Part shown: piece after piece, positions 60,601 through 64,000 of the stretch | Layout: each line of letters opens with the position of its first letter | How positions within the stretch are numbered: the first letter of the stretch is position 1 | DNA from: Parasitella parasitica | Taxonomy: Eukaryota > Mucoromycota > Mucoromycetes > Mucorales > Mucoraceae | Direction of reading: 5' to 3' | NCBI GenBank assembly: GCA_025201805.1 | Contig: MU619286.1 | Span: 1-64,000, forward strand | Length of the DNA: 64,000 bases | Program-made: the position numbers and the translations under genes | Notes under the pieces: generated by a model | What the model was told of the DNA's origin: nothing | Database searches by the model: none | Seen by the model: only the letters and a program-made list of their open reading frames with translations

Positions 60601-63039
60601 TTAGAGATTCTTATCTTGACAGTCTTCTTGGAGGAATCAGTTCTCAACGAGAAGGGTGTGCCTGCTAGCGATAGAAGTGCAAGACTTGATCGTGTTCATC
60701 AAGCGCAGGCACAGTATTTTCAATTATTCACAGAATTATTCGAAGGAGAAGAATTTGCAGCTCTCATGCCAGATGTTGATGTGCTTGTAAAAGAATATGG
60801 GCTTCCTATGAATGTTGCCTTGAACTTCAATCGACCCAAGATGCAACTTAAACTCAAGAACAGCATTGACGTACCAGTCGTCGAAGGTCAAGTATGGGAA
60901 CCATTTCAGGAGCTGACCAACTCTGTGCCCAGTCTCATGAACAATCCTTTTTGGTTGGATATCTTTCCAGCTGAATTCTATGTTATCTTTTGGCAGCTCG
61001 GCAACTATGACATTTACTGTCCAGAATTGCAATACGAAAATGCAATAAAGATTCAAACTGAAATTATCCGCCAATGCCAAGATCCTCGAAGCCAGCTGTC
61101 CTTGAGCAACCGCCCCAACACTGTATCAAAGAAGGAACGTCAAGCAGAGTCGACATTGGAAGCTATCAAGAAGGATTTACGACAACACAAGGCTCATGTT
61201 ACTAAAATAATGTCCGTGCTGGAGGAATCCAAGAAGCGCTGGTTCCCCAATCTGAATCAACGCACTGCCCAGATTGCAAGCATCTTACAATACTGCTTTT
61301 TACCTCGTAGCCGTCAGTCAGAGATTGATGCCACTTTCTGCTACCAATTCACCATGTTGATGCATCGACTCAATGTGCCTCAATTCTCAAGTTTGACTTT
61401 GTTTGATAAACTGTTCTCTGATATTACGCCTTGCTTTATTGCTTTCTCCGAATATGAAACAACCATATATGCGCGATATATTTTCAAGGCATTCTCAAAG
61501 ATGCAAGCATGGCATAGCGACGAAAAACTGTACATGAAAGAAGCTCATGATGGCGTGGTTGGATTCCAAAAGAACTGGAGTGCTGTTCCTACGCCTGTCG
61601 AAAAGGAGGATTTACTCAGCTTCAACGACTTTCAACGTGTATTGCACAAATGGCACATTAAATGCACAGCCTCAATTACTCAAGCCCTCAAAACCGGTGA
61701 ACAGCATGTTATGAAGAATGCCTTTTTGGTGCTTCGTCAATTTGTTCCTTGCTATCCAGCAGTAGAGGATCATGGCAATATCATTGTTGGTATTGTTACT
61801 AAATTGGTAGAAGAAGAATCCCGTAGTAATGTCAAGGTATTGGCTCGAAGTTATCTTGCTTTGATCAAGAAATACAAGGAAAAATGGGTCAGCAAGAACA
61901 AGTTTTTGAATCTGAAAGAATCAGCACCGCCTGTCGAAATCAGAATCGCCCCAGCAGGTTCCAACTCTCCCAGCATTGCCTCAGCTACAACAGCCGCCAA
62001 TAACAATACATCCACCACTATCGCCACTTCAAGTAACTGCGCAACATCTTCTTCAGAGGACAAGGAAAAGCCATCCAGCAGTCGCCGCGATGAGAATAGC
62101 AGCAGCACTAAGAATGAAGATTCAAGCAGAAAGTGTGACAACACGGATAGTAAACGTTCGTCATCATCATCAAGAGCTGATAGCCCTACCCGACGTTTTG
62201 AAGATAAGCCCAAGAGCTCTACTCAACACACCTCACCGTCGAGATCACCTGACAAAAAACGCTCTAGAGAACAAGAACCTACTAGTAGTAGTCGATCTGA
62301 CAAGATTCTTCGCATTGATGAATCCAGCTCTGACCGTCGTCATTATCGCACTTCAACATCCTCTTCATCTAGCAGAAGAAACTCGCCACGTCGCACTTCG
62401 CCCAGAGATACAAAAGACAACTCTAGCCGTATTCATACTCCTTTACGCAGTAGCAACGATCCTGCTCGTCCGAGAGAAGTTGCCAGAGACGGTGGACGCG
62501 ACACTACCGCTACCCGAGATAGTACAAGAGACTCTAGCCGTGGATTATCAACTCGCGAAAATGACAGAGAATCTTCTTCTCAAGATGCAAATTCTAATAG
62601 AGAGCCAGAGCGTGACAATCGCAAAGATCCCTCTGCCCCTATTCCTCGAGGCCGTGGTGCTGCGTCTCTCACTCAAACCAGCCCTACAACAAATAGCCGC
62701 ATTGATGATCGCCTAAATAGACCTTCTTCGAGGACCCAAACAGACTTGAACAGCAGTAGCGCCCCCCGACGTGATGATCGTAGTGCAACCGCAGTTCGAA
62801 CAGTGACGATTGGATCAAAACGACCAGCTGAAAGTGAGAGAGATCGTGAACGTGATAAGCGTAGAGAGATTCGAGATGTTCGAAACGACCGAGTCAGAGT
62901 TGAAAGACGCCCTGATGACAGAAGAGCAGGAGACGATCGCCGAAGAGATGACAGAAGAGTAGATGACAGAAGATTGGACGACAGAAGAGTGGACGACAGA
63001 AGAGAACGCGAAAGACATGATCGTCGCAGAAGACACTAA
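57620..63039 (+). CDS. THO2: THO complex subunit 2 (THO2/THOC2)
   Basis: Largest scaffold of the THO/TREX complex, which couples transcription elongation to mRNA export and limits R-loops. Exons: 57620-58024, 58179-58306, 58358-58736, 58795-58887, 58984-59079, 59134-63039; 1668 codons, phases all fit. The N-terminal part has SGLLFECGYVTNHRLFDRRL; then APKELYLSIAILLKNNLLLL, SAGALAFYGALGEEGATQKL; the central helical-repeat part has MGQLFGFRFYNYH, FYKEWRQELPQCTQ and GRCGRDLGKLAHSNP-like blocks; then PSLMNNPFWLDIFPAEFYV and FWQLGNYDIYCPELQY. The last about 330 residues are disordered Ser/Asp/Arg-rich, ending in DDRR repeats. The 40-N gap (58898-58937) lies wholly inside the fourth intron, so the coding sequence seems complete. 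Confidence 0.95.
58898..58937. other. Assembly gap in THO2 intron 4
   Basis: Forty Ns between the GTAAGT donor at 58888 and the acceptor ending at 58983. The gap does not touch coding bases in the model above. Confidence 0.95.
62820..63036 (+). repeat. Degenerate DDRR-coding repeat at the THO2 C-terminus
   Basis: Tandem GAYGACAGAAGA-like units encode RRDDRRVDDRRLDDRRVDDR, an Arg/Asp mixed-charge tail resembling RD/RE domains that bind RNA or other processing factors. Confidence 0.85.
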
Positions 63040-63570
63040 CATAGCTGTCTAATGTCATGGTTAGTTAGTTTGTAAATTAGAAAACATTGCTGTTTGCATG
63101 CTTGATAAAATGGTAGAAAGGCCCATTTGTCTGGTGCCAAATAAATGTAATTAAAATAAAATCAATTTCTTCATGATAGACTCAGAGTAAGACGCAAAGG
63201 AGGGAGTGTACATGCTTTCGTTTTATTATGGCCATGTAGCTCACAAATACACGTGTTTTGAAAGAATAAATTGGATAAGCAAACGCTCGTTACAATTTAG
63301 CTAGCCTTGGTCTATTGTTGCTTTGAGGCTTTAAAATTTCGCTTCGTCACAGAAAGAAGCATTTCTTCCTGAACTGCCTGTACCGCGTATACCGTATACC
63401 GTAACAGTTCCCCATATAACAAGATCAATGCCTTCCAACACTTGACGGTGACTGTTTGCCCTTTGTCAAGGATACGATTCCCGTACATACATTGAATTTT
63501 TCGTATTCCCCCCCCCCCCCTCTTTCAAATTATTCTTGTTTCAATTCAAGATACATTTGCAAAAAAAAAA
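63040..63570. other. Intergenic region THO2-CWC22
   Basis: About 530 bp, with AATAAA-type signals after THO2 (63140-63160), a run of 12 C near 63510-63521, and an A tract directly before the CWC22 start. No gene seen. Confidence 0.5.
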
Positions 63571-64000
63571 ATGAGTAGCGAAGTTGAATCGAAAGGACGA
63601 TTTGACGCCTTGAAGCAGGCTGAAGCAGCAAGAGTATCTACTCGTGCTGGTGGTGCCTACATCCCACCTCATCGATTGCGTCAGTTGCAACAATCTGTTA
63701 AAGACACGAGTAGTGAAGAATATCAACGTATCACTTGGGAAGCTCTCAAAAAGTCCATCAACGGTCTTATCAACAAAGTAAACACATCAAACGTCAAGAT
63801 GATTATACCGGAGCTATTTGGAGAAAACTTGATTCGTGGACGAGGCCTCTACTGCCGTAGTATGATGAAGGCGCAACAAGCAAGTTTGCCCTTTACGCCT
63901 GTGTATGCTGCAGTTACAGCAGTTATAAATACCAAGATACCAGACGTTGGTGAGCTATTATTGACTCGATTAGTTCTTCAGTTTAGAAGGGCATTCAGAC
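63571..64000 (+). CDS. CWC22: Pre-mRNA-splicing factor CWC22, 5' part only
   Basis: Spliceosomal MIF4G protein that also recruits eIF4A3 for exon-junction complex assembly. The frame opens at ATG 63571 after an A tract and runs off the window without a stop, 143 codons visible. It starts MSSEVESKGRFDALKQAEAA, then the conserved AGGAYIPPHRLRQLQQ, EEYQRITWEALKKSINGLIN KV (start of the MIF4G domain), and IRGRGLYCRSMMKAQQ, LPFTPVYAAVTAVINTKIPD and LVLQFRRAF. These match the CWC22/NCM family closely. The MA3 domain must lie to the right of the window. Confidence 0.95.
   Translation, partial: MSSEVESKGRFDALKQAEAARVSTRAGGAYIPPHRLRQLQQSVKDTSSEEYQRITWEALKKSINGLINKVNTSNVKMIIPELFGENLIRGRGLYCRSMMKAQQASLPFTPVYAAVTAVINTKIPDVGELLLTRLVLQFRRAFR

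Noticed and set aside
61976-62716. 246-codon plus-strand frame
   Set aside because: Shifted frame inside the low-complexity 3' part of THO2.

Overview
The window looks like a piece of a filamentous fungus genome, most probably a Mucoromycota (mucoralean) species. Reasons seen in the sequence: AT-rich DNA, short GT-AG introns (mostly about 40-75 nt) interrupting most genes, intergenic T, A and C homopolymer runs, a fungal NAD-dependent L-lactate dehydrogenase of the Rhizopus ldhA type, and a protein built like the zygomycete bifunctional lycopene cyclase/phytoene synthase. There are two assembly gaps of Ns (37985-37994 and 58898-58937). No tRNA, rRNA or CRISPR array was recognised.

Layout. 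1-2.7 kb: repeat-bearing, gene-free. 2.7-3.7 kb: tRNA m3C methyltransferase (METTL2/Trm140 type). 3.8-5.3 kb: a 1.53-kb element with PIF/Harbinger-like ends and a TTA target duplication that carries a decayed Fanzor (eukaryotic TnpB-like) gene. 5.4-8.2 kb: an 11-exon protein O-mannosyltransferase. 8.8-12.9 kb: a tail-anchored protein, CKS1 with a long N-terminal extension and polyQ, a small coiled-coil protein and a single-pass membrane protein. 14.7-16.9 kb: a Bet1-type SNARE and a secreted GH16 glucanase with two microexons. 18.5-22.4 kb: a MedA-type developmental regulator facing a Zn2Cys6 factor. 22.7-27.4 kb: a P5-type ATPase with a signal peptide and cysteine-rich N-terminal domain. 27.9-33.2 kb: F-box protein and CHL1/DDX11 helicase. 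35.3-37.6 kb: an uncharacterised protein and ldhA. 38.7-43.2 kb: ribosomal protein eL42 and mitochondrial leucyl-tRNA synthetase. 44.0-44.4 kb: a long inverted repeat. 44.8-50.1 kb: gephyrin-type MoCo protein, SRPBCC membrane protein, RNA m5C methyltransferase, GNAT. 50.9-54.6 kb: a 35-aa micro-gene, a GPI-type protein and a divergent carRP-like gene. 57.6-64 kb: THO2 and the start of CWC22.

How genes work together. There is no operon. Two neighbours at the right end (THO2, CWC22) both serve mRNA processing/export and CHL1, CKS1 serve the cell cycle, but this need not be functional clustering. PMT, GH16 and the GPI-type protein serve the cell surface; MedA-like and Zn2Cys6 factors are regulators. 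Gene models were built by hand: each splice choice was kept only if it preserved the reading frame and a recognisable family alignment.

Most unusual items: the Fanzor relic inside Harbinger-like ends, the carRP-like protein that has lost both cyclase signatures but keeps the phytoene synthase motifs, apparent in-frame stops in the P5 ATPase and after the PMT, and the 372-bp inverted repeat made of about 22-bp units.
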